From Gari tellinella (taxonomy: Eukaryota > Mollusca > Bivalvia > Cardiida > Psammobiidae), in NCBI GenBank assembly GCA_922989275.2, contig OV277866.1, positions 36,969,246 to 37,033,245 of the forward strand: a stretch of DNA of 64,000 nt, written 5' to 3'. Each line of letters starts with the position of its first letter. Position 1 is the first letter of the stretch. The notes below the pieces were generated by a model, which was not told the origin of the DNA, made no database searches, and was given only the letters and a program-made list of their open reading frames with translations. This document shows positions 1 to 9,719 of the stretch, in pieces. The position numbers and the translations under genes are program-made.

Positions 1-328
1 TCCACTTCAGAAAATTGCTCAATGTATACGGTCAGGAATCCAAAGACATCAAACCATTAATCACCTTTTATCCGATATACAGTCAATGTTATAGGAGCTT
101 CTGCAGGAGTATTCTGCATTATTTTTTTTATCCTTCACTAAGCGGTCATTATTTTTAGAATTATACACACTACTTCAAATGAGGGTCACTTTATTTTCAA
201 AAATTGACTATACATTAAGTACTAGTGTGTTTAACTAAAACTTTAAGTCATGTGACTGCTAAAAGCAAGATGGCTGTTAAGCAGAAATTTCCCAAAGGAA
301 ATATCTGATTAAGTTTATCTTGCTTTAA

Positions 329-579
329 CCCTTTGAACCCTAGTCCCTCATATACTGATATAGGCGTCCTTTTCAAACAGTATACATGTGAAAAGTGCAC
401 TTGTCCTATGCAAACAGTGAATACCCAGATCAGAGGGCTCCTTACGGAGCCCTCTGATCTGGGTCTTCACTGTTTGTCAAAATGCAAAAAATTGACAAAA
501 ACAACCCTTAAAAGTCAGAAATGGACTACACTAAAATGGAAACTGGGATTGTCCATTTGAAGTTTTAGGGAGGAAAGAG
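329..579. mobile_element. family C MITE (TTAA, CCCTTTGAACCC end) with hairpin alpha variant
   Basis: TTAA at 325-328 and 580-583. Ends CCCTTTGAACCCTAGTCCCT and ...TTTTAGGGAGGAAAGAG. Hairpin at 414-477: GCAAACAGTGAA...AGATCAGAGGGCTCC and its inverse, with centre TTACGGAG. Confidence 0.78.
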
Positions 580-744
580 TTAATATGTCACCTGTATTCA
601 ATATAATGGTCATTGAATCTTTATTGGCATAGTTAAAAGAACGATGAAAATAAAACAATTGAAGTTTCCTTCTTGCTGTAAGCAATCACTTGTTTCAAAC
701 ACCAGAAAATAATTGGTTTTCAATGGTTGGAAGATACTGGTTAA

Positions 745-992
745 CCCATTACCCCACAAATACACCTTTCTACACCTTTCATTTATTCCTCCACTTAAGA
801 AAATAGTCTTTACTTATACAATTATGAATATGTATTGAAAGAAATTTATTCTATATTCTAGCAGATGGTAGCTTAAAGCAGGCTAAAAGTACAGCAGAAT
901 GTCCTTTAAGGCACATTCTGGTCTACTTTCAACCTGCTTTAAATGGTCACCTATCTTCAATACTTAAGAAACAGGCTTTGGGGTAATAGGGG
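745..992. mobile_element. family B MITE (TTAA, CCCATTACCCCA ends) with hairpin beta
   Basis: Preceded by TTAA (741-744). Ends CCCATTACCCCACAAATACA and ...GGCTTTGGGGTAATAGGGG; the right TTAA is degraded. Beta hairpin at 870-942. The TTAA target plus CCC-starting ends suggests piggyBac-like mobilisation (inference). Confidence 0.7.
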
Positions 993-1039
993 TAACAGTA
1001 CTTGCATATGCTGAGTAAATTAAATATTGGAATATTTCC

Positions 1040-1203
1040 TCCTTTTTTTCTGCACCAAACTCTATGTTGTGACTACTTATTAAAATTGTGTTGAGGAGAT
1101 GATTCTAATCTAATTAGAAGTCACACCTTAGGGTTTGGTGGAGATACATCTATGTTTTATTGGAAACCATTCCACTCCCCCTCTCGAGCCCTGCATAATA
1201 TTC
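1040..1203. mobile_element. family D fragment, decayed
   Basis: Recognisable pieces: GCACCAAACTCTATGTTGTG, GAGATGATTCTAATCTAATT, CACACCTTAGGGTTTGGTGG and a final CTCGAGCCCTG. Ends and hairpin strongly diverged. Confidence 0.4.
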
Positions 1204-1304
1204 CTATTGAATCATTGCTAATGAGAGAACATTTCTGATCAATGGGCGGATTCTGTCCGTCTATGGACCCAAACCCTCTCCAAACCCCTTTTATAAACAA
1301 GTCT

Positions 1305-1439
1305 TCCATATTCTAGCAGATGGTAGCTTAAAGCAGACTAAAAGTAAAGCAGAATGTGTCTTAAGGCACATTCTGCTTTACTTTCATTCTGCTTTAAGTG
1401 GATACCTGTCTACCCAGGAACAGGCTATTGGATAGTGGG
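1305..1439. mobile_element. family B right half
   Basis: From TATTCTAGCAGATGGTAGCT through a beta hairpin (1326-1401; AAGTAAAGCAGAATGTGTCT paired with its inverse) to GGATAGTGGG-TTAA. The left half is missing. Confidence 0.6.
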
Positions 1440-1620
1440 TTAATATCTAAAAGTAACTGTGTATAACTATCTTAAGTTTTGTATGAGTTGCTCCCCTTGA
1501 AATGAAAAAGAAATTGTAGATTTAATTCTAATTTAACATTTGTTTTCATTATTTCAGCTTAAATTAGCCATTTATAAGCTTCATTTGATTACATTTAAGG
1601 AATTTAAGTGAAAGGTTTAC

Positions 1621-1698
1621 CTGTAGCCTATTGACATCTGTTTCATACTGATCTCGTGATACATAGTTATCCCGTATTGTTTCATTTTGGGATGAGAC
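1621..1698 (-). CDS. internal coding exon of an unidentified gene (partial)
   Basis: On the minus strand a strong acceptor (TTTTCTGTTTTGTATTGCAG) is followed by 78 nt open in phase 0 (26 codons, beginning VSSQNETIRDNY and ending YETDVNRLQ), then a GTAAACC donor. The peptide is polar and rich in Q, E, D and R, compatible with a coiled coil. The rest of the gene would lie left of the window or in more distant exons; no partner exon was found between here and FUOM. I do not recognise the family. The call rests on paired splice signals and phase only. Confidence 0.45.
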
Positions 1699-3165
1699 CT
1701 GCAATACAAAACAGAAAAAGATGCCAATCTGACATTTATAGGATCTGTTATGAGTTGATGTTTGAGAAACGCTGAACTCAACTGAGTCTAGAATTGAGGT
1801 TGAAATTAGCTAATTTCGAAGATCGACATGTGACAGATTCTTTTTCTCATATACATGTATACAACAAATTTAAGACTTGTTAAGCGATAGGCCTTGCTTA
1901 GAATAGAGTGATGTCTTCAAAGTGGACTAGGGTGATATCTTGGAATAGAGTTACATTATCAAAGTAATCTTCCATACGTTGAAGATATATAGGATCTGTC
2001 ATGAGTCAAAGTTTAAGACAAGCTGATCTCAAACAATGTTATTTAGCGAGCCTTGGCCAGCTTAAAATACTTTTCTATTTTAGACGAGTTTGAAATCAAC
2101 TTGTCTTAAACATCGAGTCATCGACGAGTGACAGATTCTTTTTCTCACAAAAACAATGATTTTAATTTTTTTTTTAAAGCAATCGGCTTTGTTGGAATTT
2201 CAGTGACGTAATAACTCCTTTATAAATACTGACATTGAGTGACATCATCAAATTTATCTTACACATGTTGGAGACAAGGATATTTGTGATTGTTGTTCGC
2301 TTTAGAAAACAGTGGTACTTATGTGAGAAAAGAATATTCGTGATCATTGTTTGCTATTGAAAACATAGGTAGTTTTGTGGGAAAAGCAAAATATATAATT
2401 AGTAAAAATTGTCTACACAAATTTATAACACCAGATTTTGAATGGGAATAACTCAATTTCGCAACAAATAGGAAAGCATCTTACAGAATGGAAGTTCAAG
2501 ATTATATAAGGTCTAATTTAAATGGATAATAAACAAGGATACTGTCAATCCCTTTTTGATAGCAACATTAACACTTTTCAGTTTCGGTCAAATAATATAC
2601 TAAAGTCCTCAGCATGCTATTTGCAGGCAACATCATCAACAAAACACATGATATATACTTAAAAGCAATGTAACTATAGAAAATTATTTTGCTATATCAA
2701 TATAGTGAAGTATGCTTATAGTGAAGTAAATCCGGAGGTGCCATGAAATTCACTATATCAGAGTATTTGTTATACTACAACTGTAGTCCGAAATTCCAAA
2801 TGAAAAAGCCAATCTTTTTAAAGTCAGACTCAGTGTCAATAAAGACATTCCCTCAGTCCTTTGATTGACCCCCCCCCCCTCCCAACCCATTGTTCTTGAT
2901 AGGCGTGAAAGTAACTGTAAAGCAGGAATAAAGTGTACACAACCAATGTCACCAATCTCAAGTTATCTAGAGAGACCCTGACATACTCACGGGTATTCAA
3001 AAGGTTTTTCAATGGGTTTTACTAACCAAACTATCAAATATAAAGTGTGTGCCTCACTGTGACGCTTCAAAAATTCACAGTAATACAGGTATGCATGAAA
3101 ATCAGGATTTTTGCAAGGGAACTGTCTGTATAGGGATTATCACCAAAATAGGTCAGGAAATGTCT
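1699..3165. other. gene-free stretch
   Basis: AT-rich. Contains two inverted blocks around 1750-2110 (GGATCTGTYATGAGT ... CGACATGTGACAGATTCTTT twice) that look like another decayed inverted-repeat element, and a C run at 2869-2879. No exon recognised. Confidence 0.5.
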
Positions 3166-3174
3166 TTAAGTTTA

Positions 3175-4121
3175 GGTAGTGACTAGCGGTACGTGACCGT
3201 ACCTCTAATATTTTAAAAAATTAGCAGTACGGTCACGTACCCCTAGCGAGCCCTGTGAGGGTTGACTAGCGGTACGTGAGTCGTTTAAACTATGTAGCAA
3301 CACATTATTTTGCCTGCAGATACGTTTTTTGATGCTAATATTAATAATCTCTCATTTCTACCTTTACTTGTGGATATTTATTGGAGAAAAACAAAGAAAC
3401 TTCGATAAATATTCCCAACCTAACTTGTTCTCACGGCAGCGATGAGAATAGATGTATTCCGCATACATGTATAGGGTTAATTATCGTCAGATACGCCCGA
3501 TATCTAAAAATCCTTGACCAATGCTAAGTTTTTTTCTTAAAAATTTGATTCAAAGGTAACTTTATATAATAAGTTTGTTGGAAATTACTGCTGGTGTAGC
3601 TTCCTAACTTAGCTTTGAAAATAAAGTGGTAGATCTGAGAAAATGAATATAAAACTATCGAAGCTTCGGCTCCCATCAAGTATCGAAACATGTTGGTTAA
3701 TGACCTACACAAATCAACTCGAAAAACACGTTTGACAATTGATCACAATTAAACAGTGCAATTATTCTAAACAAAGCATTGGATATTTATACATGTTTGT
3801 AAAAATGTGTGAAGGTTCTTTGTTCATAGGTAGATCTATTCTATATAGTTTTTGCGGCCGTGAAAAAAAAATGCTGATTGGAATTCTTTTAATGAAGTTT
3901 CTTTGCTTTTATGCGTTAAACAGTCAGAATAGAAGGTTGAAATGAGATATAGTTAACAATAGCATCGATATTAACGTATCTGCAGACACAATAAAGTGTT
4001 GCTATATAGTGTTTTGGACTCACATACCCCTAGTCAACCCTCACAGGGCTCGCTTGGGGTACGTGACCGTATCGCTAATTTCAAATATTAGAGGTACGGT
4101 CACGTACCCCTAGTCACTACC
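3175..4121. mobile_element. Mutator-like non-autonomous element, 9-bp TSD, ~108-bp TIRs
   Basis: Left end GGTAGTGACTAGCGGTACGT and right end ...CCCCTAGTCACTACC are inverted copies over about 108 bp (3175-3282 and 4014-4121). Perfect 9-bp duplications TTAAGTTTA sit at 3166-3174 and 4122-4130. Long TIRs plus a 9-bp TSD are the hallmark of the Mutator (MULE) superfamily. Each TIR contains an inner palindrome around GTACGTGACCGTAC. The interior (about 730 bp) is AT-rich with only small ORFs and no transposase. Confidence 0.85.
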
Positions 4122-4520
4122 TTAAGTTTACCCGTTCCTGCAACCAGTTAGAAGAAAATATTTTGAATCAATTGTTTAAATATTATCCCAACAAAATATT
4201 TTGTATCTATTGTTTAAATATTATCTCAACACTCATCAGATTAAACAGAACTTTTTGATCATTTGAAGCTTTTCACACATGCGTTGGAAAGTGTTTCTCC
4301 CACCTCAAACAGAGTGATGTGTGACTGTAAGAGACAAATAGTACATGTAGTTAGATCTTCAGCAATCTTATTTCTGGAGTGACCATATTTTTCTAAGTGA
4401 AAGTTGCAATACAGTAAAGTTTGTTTACAAACTTTTTTAAAGACATATAAAATGTCATCTGCTTGAGCTAATTGGCTTCTTCAAGCAAAAAAAAATGTGT
4501 AAACCTAAACTACATGTTAA

Positions 4521-4773
4521 CAGGGCTGCCATTTCTCCGGATTTTTCCTAAATCTTTGGATTTTTCTTGTACATGGTAGCTTAAAGCAGGCTGGAAGTAA
4601 AGCAGAATGTGCCTTAAGGCACATTCTGTTTTACTTCCAGCCTGCTTTAAGCAGCAACTTGTCAACAAAACTAGAAACAGACGATGGGGTAAAGGTACAA
4701 TTTGTAAAATCACACTTGAAAAATGCAAATTTGGAAATCTTAACATTTTTTATGTCAACTTATGGCAGACCTG
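4521..4773. mobile_element. family E element (CAGGGCTGCCAT ends) carrying hairpin beta
   Basis: Ends CAGGGCTGCCATTTCTCCGG and ...TATGGCAGACCTG; 6-bp TSD TGTTAA (4515-4520, 4774-4779). The interior is the beta hairpin (GTAGCTTAAAGCAGGCTG ... CAGCCTGCTTTAAGCAG) followed by a block ending GATGGGGTAAAGG that resembles the end of family B. Confidence 0.8.
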
Positions 4774-4859
4774 TGTTAACAGATTACTGTCAGGTGGTTA
4801 GTGGATAGAGGATTAATTATTTAACTAGTGTCATTTTGGATGCTGTACTGGTATTCCGC

Positions 4860-5943
4860 AATCTATCTATCTCTATCTCTTTATACTGCTGCACACCCTC
4901 ACGGGTAATTTTGAGCAGTTGCGCGTCTGTGTCTGTTAGTAGAAATAAGTGAAAGGAAAAAAGAAAAGTAGAATAACATAGTAAAAAGTGAGATAATTGT
5001 TAGGTTTAAAACGAATAAGGTTAAGAGCAGGTTAAAAACATCATTACAGGACTTATGGCTTATGGTGAATGATGGTGCTGACGGCAGCCTTGAAATGGTT
5101 CAAGTCAGCCGACAGCACCACATCCGCAGGGTTTTCCCTTGTATTTTGTAAATGAGAGTCCTAAGGACCCTCAAACCTTTCACTTTGAGAGTCCCTCAGC
5201 ATATTTGGGGGTCCCAAATTAATTTAATTTGTAAATGTTGACAAATAAATTGCAAAACCTTTGTAAACTGTTTAACAGTGCAAATTTATGATTAATCTCT
5301 GATGGTATATGAAGCATACCCCACATCAGTATCTACATATCTGAGAATTTGCGGGTTTGGAGTAAAATGTGGTCAAAGATTTGAGGGTCCTGGGGACCCT
5401 TGGGGTTGGACAAATAGGAGTCCCAGGTGACAGAATTGCGTCCAAGATGCAGGAAACCTGCGTCCGGGAAAACCCTGCATCCGCTGGGAGTGCGTTCCAC
5501 TGGACAACAGCTAAGGGAAGAAAAGAATACTTGTAATAGTTGGCTCCAGTGTGTATCTGTCTGAAAGTTAAAGGGTGACAGTGTCGGGAAGCCCTGGTGT
5601 TAAACTGTATGTAGACTGGCATTGGAATAGCAACCAAACCATGAACAATCCTATAAAACAGACACAGACGTGCATCAGATCGTCTCTGCTCCAACGTTCT
5701 CCAGCCAAGCTTACCAAGCATTTCAGTGACACTAGAATAGCTAGAATAGTCATTTTGGACCCATCTGGCAGCACGTCGTTGCACCATTTCAACCTTTGCT
5801 GTATTTACTAGGGTATGGGGGTCCCAGATGGAGCTCGCGTACTCTAACTGGGGGCGGACTAGAGCTTTGTAAGCACACTCTCTAATTTTGGGAGAGGGTG
5901 TTCTGATATTTCTCCTCAGGAAACCAAGTGTCCGATTAGCACT
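4860..5943 (-). mobile_element. LINE 3' fragment with (GATA)n tail, interrupted by a CAGGG element
   Basis: The minus-strand frame starts in the RT C-terminal region (SANRTLGFLRRN, KALVRPQLEYASSIWDPHT, VQRRAARWVQND) and runs to WNALPAD. It is split there by a 351-bp insertion (5127-5477), and on the far side resumes in the same frame as VVLSADLNHFKAAVS, ending at TAA (5055-5057). The 3' UTR ends in GATAGAGATAGATAGAT (plus 4862-4885). The jockey/CR1 superfamily is likely from the C-terminal signature; heavily 5'-truncated. A related 3' end with the same GATA-type tail lies at about 29285-29443. Confidence 0.8.
5127..5477. mobile_element. CAGGG-type DNA element with 6-bp TSD, inside a LINE
   Basis: Inverted ends CAGGGTTTTCCC and GGGAAAACCCTG, flanked by CATCCG on both sides (5121-5126 and 5478-5483). 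Removing one CATCCG plus the insert restores the LINE reading frame across the junction, so the duplication is real. No transposase is present. Unrelated internally to family E but with the same terminal CAGGG and TSD length. Confidence 0.8.
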
Positions 5944-6418
5944 GGATAGTAATGGGTAGTGCTAAGTAAGAAATTAATTGAACATTGTCAGTAAGCCTGT
6001 TTTGTCAATATCTTTGGTTAAAAATCATCTTTTTATGATAGCCAGAACGCAGCTGACACTGTCAGTGACAGGTCTAACGTGATCCAACATGCAAATGGTC
6101 ACTGAGCGGTCTGCCTTAAAAATGATATAGAACATTTGCTAAAATATCCTTGCTCTTACATCACACTCTAGTCTAGAAACTCTTGCTTTCTGTAAAGCAA
6201 TCAAATCTTGCATTTGTTTCTGCACAAGGAGATGGCTAGGCATTTTCTTAGATCTGCCGCTTTCGTTTACACTTCCATCCATGGCGCCTTTGAAATCAAG
6301 GGGAGTAACCGATTATATTAAATTTCTATTACTGATACTAGGGATTGGACTAAAAAGCGGACGGTTACTCAATGGTATTTATTAAAGTAAAATTTCGGCC
6401 GTTTTGTACACAGTACAC

Positions 6419-7525
6419 CCCAGCAGGCACACAACGTCGTTTCAACGTTAATTTTCCGTCGTAACGTTGATCAACCTGATTTCAACCATGGACGACCATC
6501 CATCGGTAGCCAATTTACTGCCAACGTTGAATCAACGTTTATAATGGTCGTAGATAAAAAATTAAAAAATACTGAAATTGAAATTTCTGATTAATTATAT
6601 CGCAGTGTTTAATGTCTAACCACCTCGACTATGATTTATCGTTAAAATAAATTCAATTTAGAAAATCTAATGACAACGTTGAATCAACGTTGATAATGGT
6701 CGCCCAGCAGGCACACAACGTCGCAACGTTGATCAACCCTTTTTCACCCTTGGACGACCATGGGTCTGTACCGAATTTATTGCCAACGTTGAATCAATGT
6801 TGAAAATGGTCGTGGGAAAAAACAAATCGTTGAAAATGAAAATTCTGATAAATTATATTGCAGTGGTTATGTCTCATCACGTAAACTATGTTTTATCGTA
6901 AAAAAATTAATTCAATTTAAAATCTACTGCCAAAGTTGAATCAACATTGTCAGATAATGGACGTAGGTAAAAATTATTATTATTTAATAAATAATCATAA
7001 CAACTTCAACTTAAATATTAATTTGATCCTTCATAGTTTAGATGCAAAAGAAATAAGTTCTAAGTTCTTAATAGTAAGCACTGAATTTTACATTCAAGTT
7101 TACAATTAAAATGAATAAAATACAACCTTCCAGAAAGCAAACCAATTCAATGTAAAAATGTTTAATTATAGATACTCAGCGTACTAATAAATGAAGCAAC
7201 CATATTTGATAAGCTGTAATCAAACATCTTCCAACGCCCATGCGTTGTCTACTCTACTATTAGTAGAGTAGAGCTCCTAAAACCTAAGTTGAAGGCAGAA
7301 TTTGAAAATAAAAAATATCTGGAGAAAAAAACGCACACAAAAACGGAAAGCCCACTCCAAACAATGTTGTTTTGACGTTGAATCAACGTCATTTCAACGT
7401 TGAAACTTATCAACCGTTATCAACGTTGAATCAACGTTGAGGTTCAACGTATAAATCGTACTTTGTTTCAACGTTGAAGTTCAACGTTGATCCAACGTTA
7501 ATTCAACGTTGGTGTGCCTGCTGGG
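6419..7525. mobile_element. AACGTT-rich DNA element, ~1.1 kb, partly duplicated
   Basis: Ends CCCAGCAGGCACACAACGTC and ...CGTTGGTGTGCCTGCTGGG are inverted. The left 285 bp is repeated in tandem (second CCCAGCAGGCACACAACGTC at about 6704). Many copies of the palindromic unit AACGTTGAATCAACGTT occur at both ends. No coding capacity. Confidence 0.75.
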
Positions 7526-8039
7526 ACATCCTCAATCATTTTATCCACCAACAATCCAGAAAACAGTAGATCTAACATATATTTTATTCAGAGACTAATG
7601 ATAGAATTTAATTAAATAGATTCTGTTATTCTTGGCATAGATCTGTAGTTGCTTTACCAGAACTAAGTAGTTTAATTACAACTGATTATAGGTACAACCC
7701 AAACTAGAATCTATAGGGGTCAGTATCCAAACTGTTTGCACATTCCAGTCATGTGGTGTATTTTGCATGCTAAGCGGCGGAAATTATATCCCCCACAGTG
7801 ATTGCCTTTGCAAACAGTTTGTACCCAGATGAGACGCAGAGTAACGCGGCGTCTCATCAGGATCTAAACTGTTTGATACTCCGATCAATTTTTTTTTTTT
7901 AGAAAATACTATTTTAAGAACAGTTGAAGGCGACAATTTTGGCAGACGAAAAAATTACCCAGCATGAAAAAGGTGTGGAGGACAATAATTGTTGAGTAAA
8001 ATACAGAGGACAATACATGCATGAAGGAGGACACGGCAC

Positions 8040-8232
8040 TAGGGCTCCAGATAAGGGGAGTATTTCAAAAACTAAAATCTTTATTTCTGAATTTAACCCT
8101 ATGGTGTCACTACTCATTAGAATCATCTCGAAGAGACGATTCTAATGAGTAGTAACACCATAGGATTTGATGCTAAAATAGGTGAGAAAATGTTGGATTT
8201 GTTCAGTTTACTCCCTCTTATCTGGAGCCCTG
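8040..8232. mobile_element. family D element (AGGGCTCCAGATAAG ends)
   Basis: Inverted ends AGGGCTCCAGATAAGGGGAG and ...TCTTATCTGGAGCCCTG. Central hairpin: CATTAGAATCATCTCGAAGA pairs with TCTTCGAGATGATTCTAATG, extended by CTATGGTGTCACTACT on each side. Confidence 0.75.
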
Positions 8233-9339
8233 CGCACCATCCTAATAGCTCATCTTGGCACTTTATGCCGGGTGAGCTTTAGAAACAAGGTTGAGAACAA
8301 AATGAACAACAAGAAAGTTGTTTTATTATTTTATTTTCAATAGACTTTTATGTACTTTTCTTCTACAATGTCTCAAGAGTGCTAGTGGTGAATGCAAACA
8401 GATTTGATCCAGATCAGATGCTGTGTAAGTTTTTTGGAATCTGATCTGAATCCAAATGTAATGCAAAAGAAGTCAAATATAAAATTTAACCCATATCAAA
8501 TATAAGATAATAACAAAATAATTTCAGTTCAGCAAAAGTGTGTTCCTGTGATAAATCCTGCACTAAAATGTAAAAATATAATCACACTTAAACCTTATTA
8601 CAATTTTCTGAATCCTTACCATGCTTATAACTATTGTCTCCTTCAAATTTTGATATTTTTAAAATATGACAAAATCAGCTATTTTGCCTTTTATAATCAA
8701 TGAAATAGTCAAAAGAGTTTAAATCTCGATCAGACACAAAGTTCGGAAGGCTTCTAATCTTGATCCAAGCTGCAAATGTAAGTCATGTGGCACTTAGCAT
8801 GATAAGGATTAAGAAAATATCACAAATATGTACAAATTCAAAATATACATGTACATGTACTCCAGTAACCTATAAATCTATATCCACATAAACAATGACG
8901 TTATAAAAACTTTATTGCTATGAAAATCTTGATTATAAGTAAGCATACATACATATGGCCCTCTTTTAACCCTTTCCTCCATAGCCAAAAGTGCATATCT
9001 CCTACACCCAGCTGTATTTTTATGATTGGTGACTGATTAAAGGGAGGTGAAAGTAAAGGATTTTGCACTTTTCTTTCATCTTGTTTTTAGCTGCTACATG
9101 TTTTTAACCACACCAATAAATTTGTAGTGCTTATGTGGAAGGGTATGCATTATTCTTTCTCAATAAATGTTTGTGTTAAAATATAGCAAACAGTTTGGAG
9201 CCAGATCAGATGCAGGGGAACCATATGTCTGATGAGGCTCCAAACTGTTTGCCACTAAGATTCTAATAAACATCATTTTATTTTTCAAAAAAATTCTACA
9301 TTTTTTGTTTGCATTGTGTTTGCATTTGATTTCTACTAA

Positions 9340-9584
9340 CCCATTATCCCACAAATACCTTTTTTACAGCTTAAATTTATTCCTCCACAGAAGTTAATAG
9401 TTAACATTATACAGTCATATATGTAATTATGAACAAAAGAAATCTTTTCTAAATCCCTCTCAGATGATTGCTTAAAGCAGACTGACAGTAAAGCAGAATG
9501 CCCCTAAAGGTGCATTCTCCTTTACTTTCAATCTGTTTTAAATGTACACTTTTCATCAAAACTGGAAACAGGCTATGGGGTAAT
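9340..9584. mobile_element. family B MITE with hairpin beta
   Basis: Starts CTAACCCATTATCCCACAAA and ends GAAACAGGCTATGGGGTAATG. Beta hairpin at 9472-9543 with centre AATGCCCCTAAAGGTGCATT. TTAA flanks decayed. Confidence 0.65.
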
Positions 9585-9719
9585 GTCTTCCTTGACTGTA
9601 GAGGCATCCAAAGGCGCTTCTGTGGAGGAAAGGGTCAATATAATATCACACAAGTTGCTATAGAACCCAACCCCTGCATTCCCTACAGTAATGGTTTCAA
9701 ATTGGTTTGGTGCCATGGG

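Noticed and set aside
5326..5460. C-terminal part of the 153-codon minus-strand ORF at 5326-5787
   Set aside because: Residues after WNALPAD come from an inserted element, not from the LINE protein.
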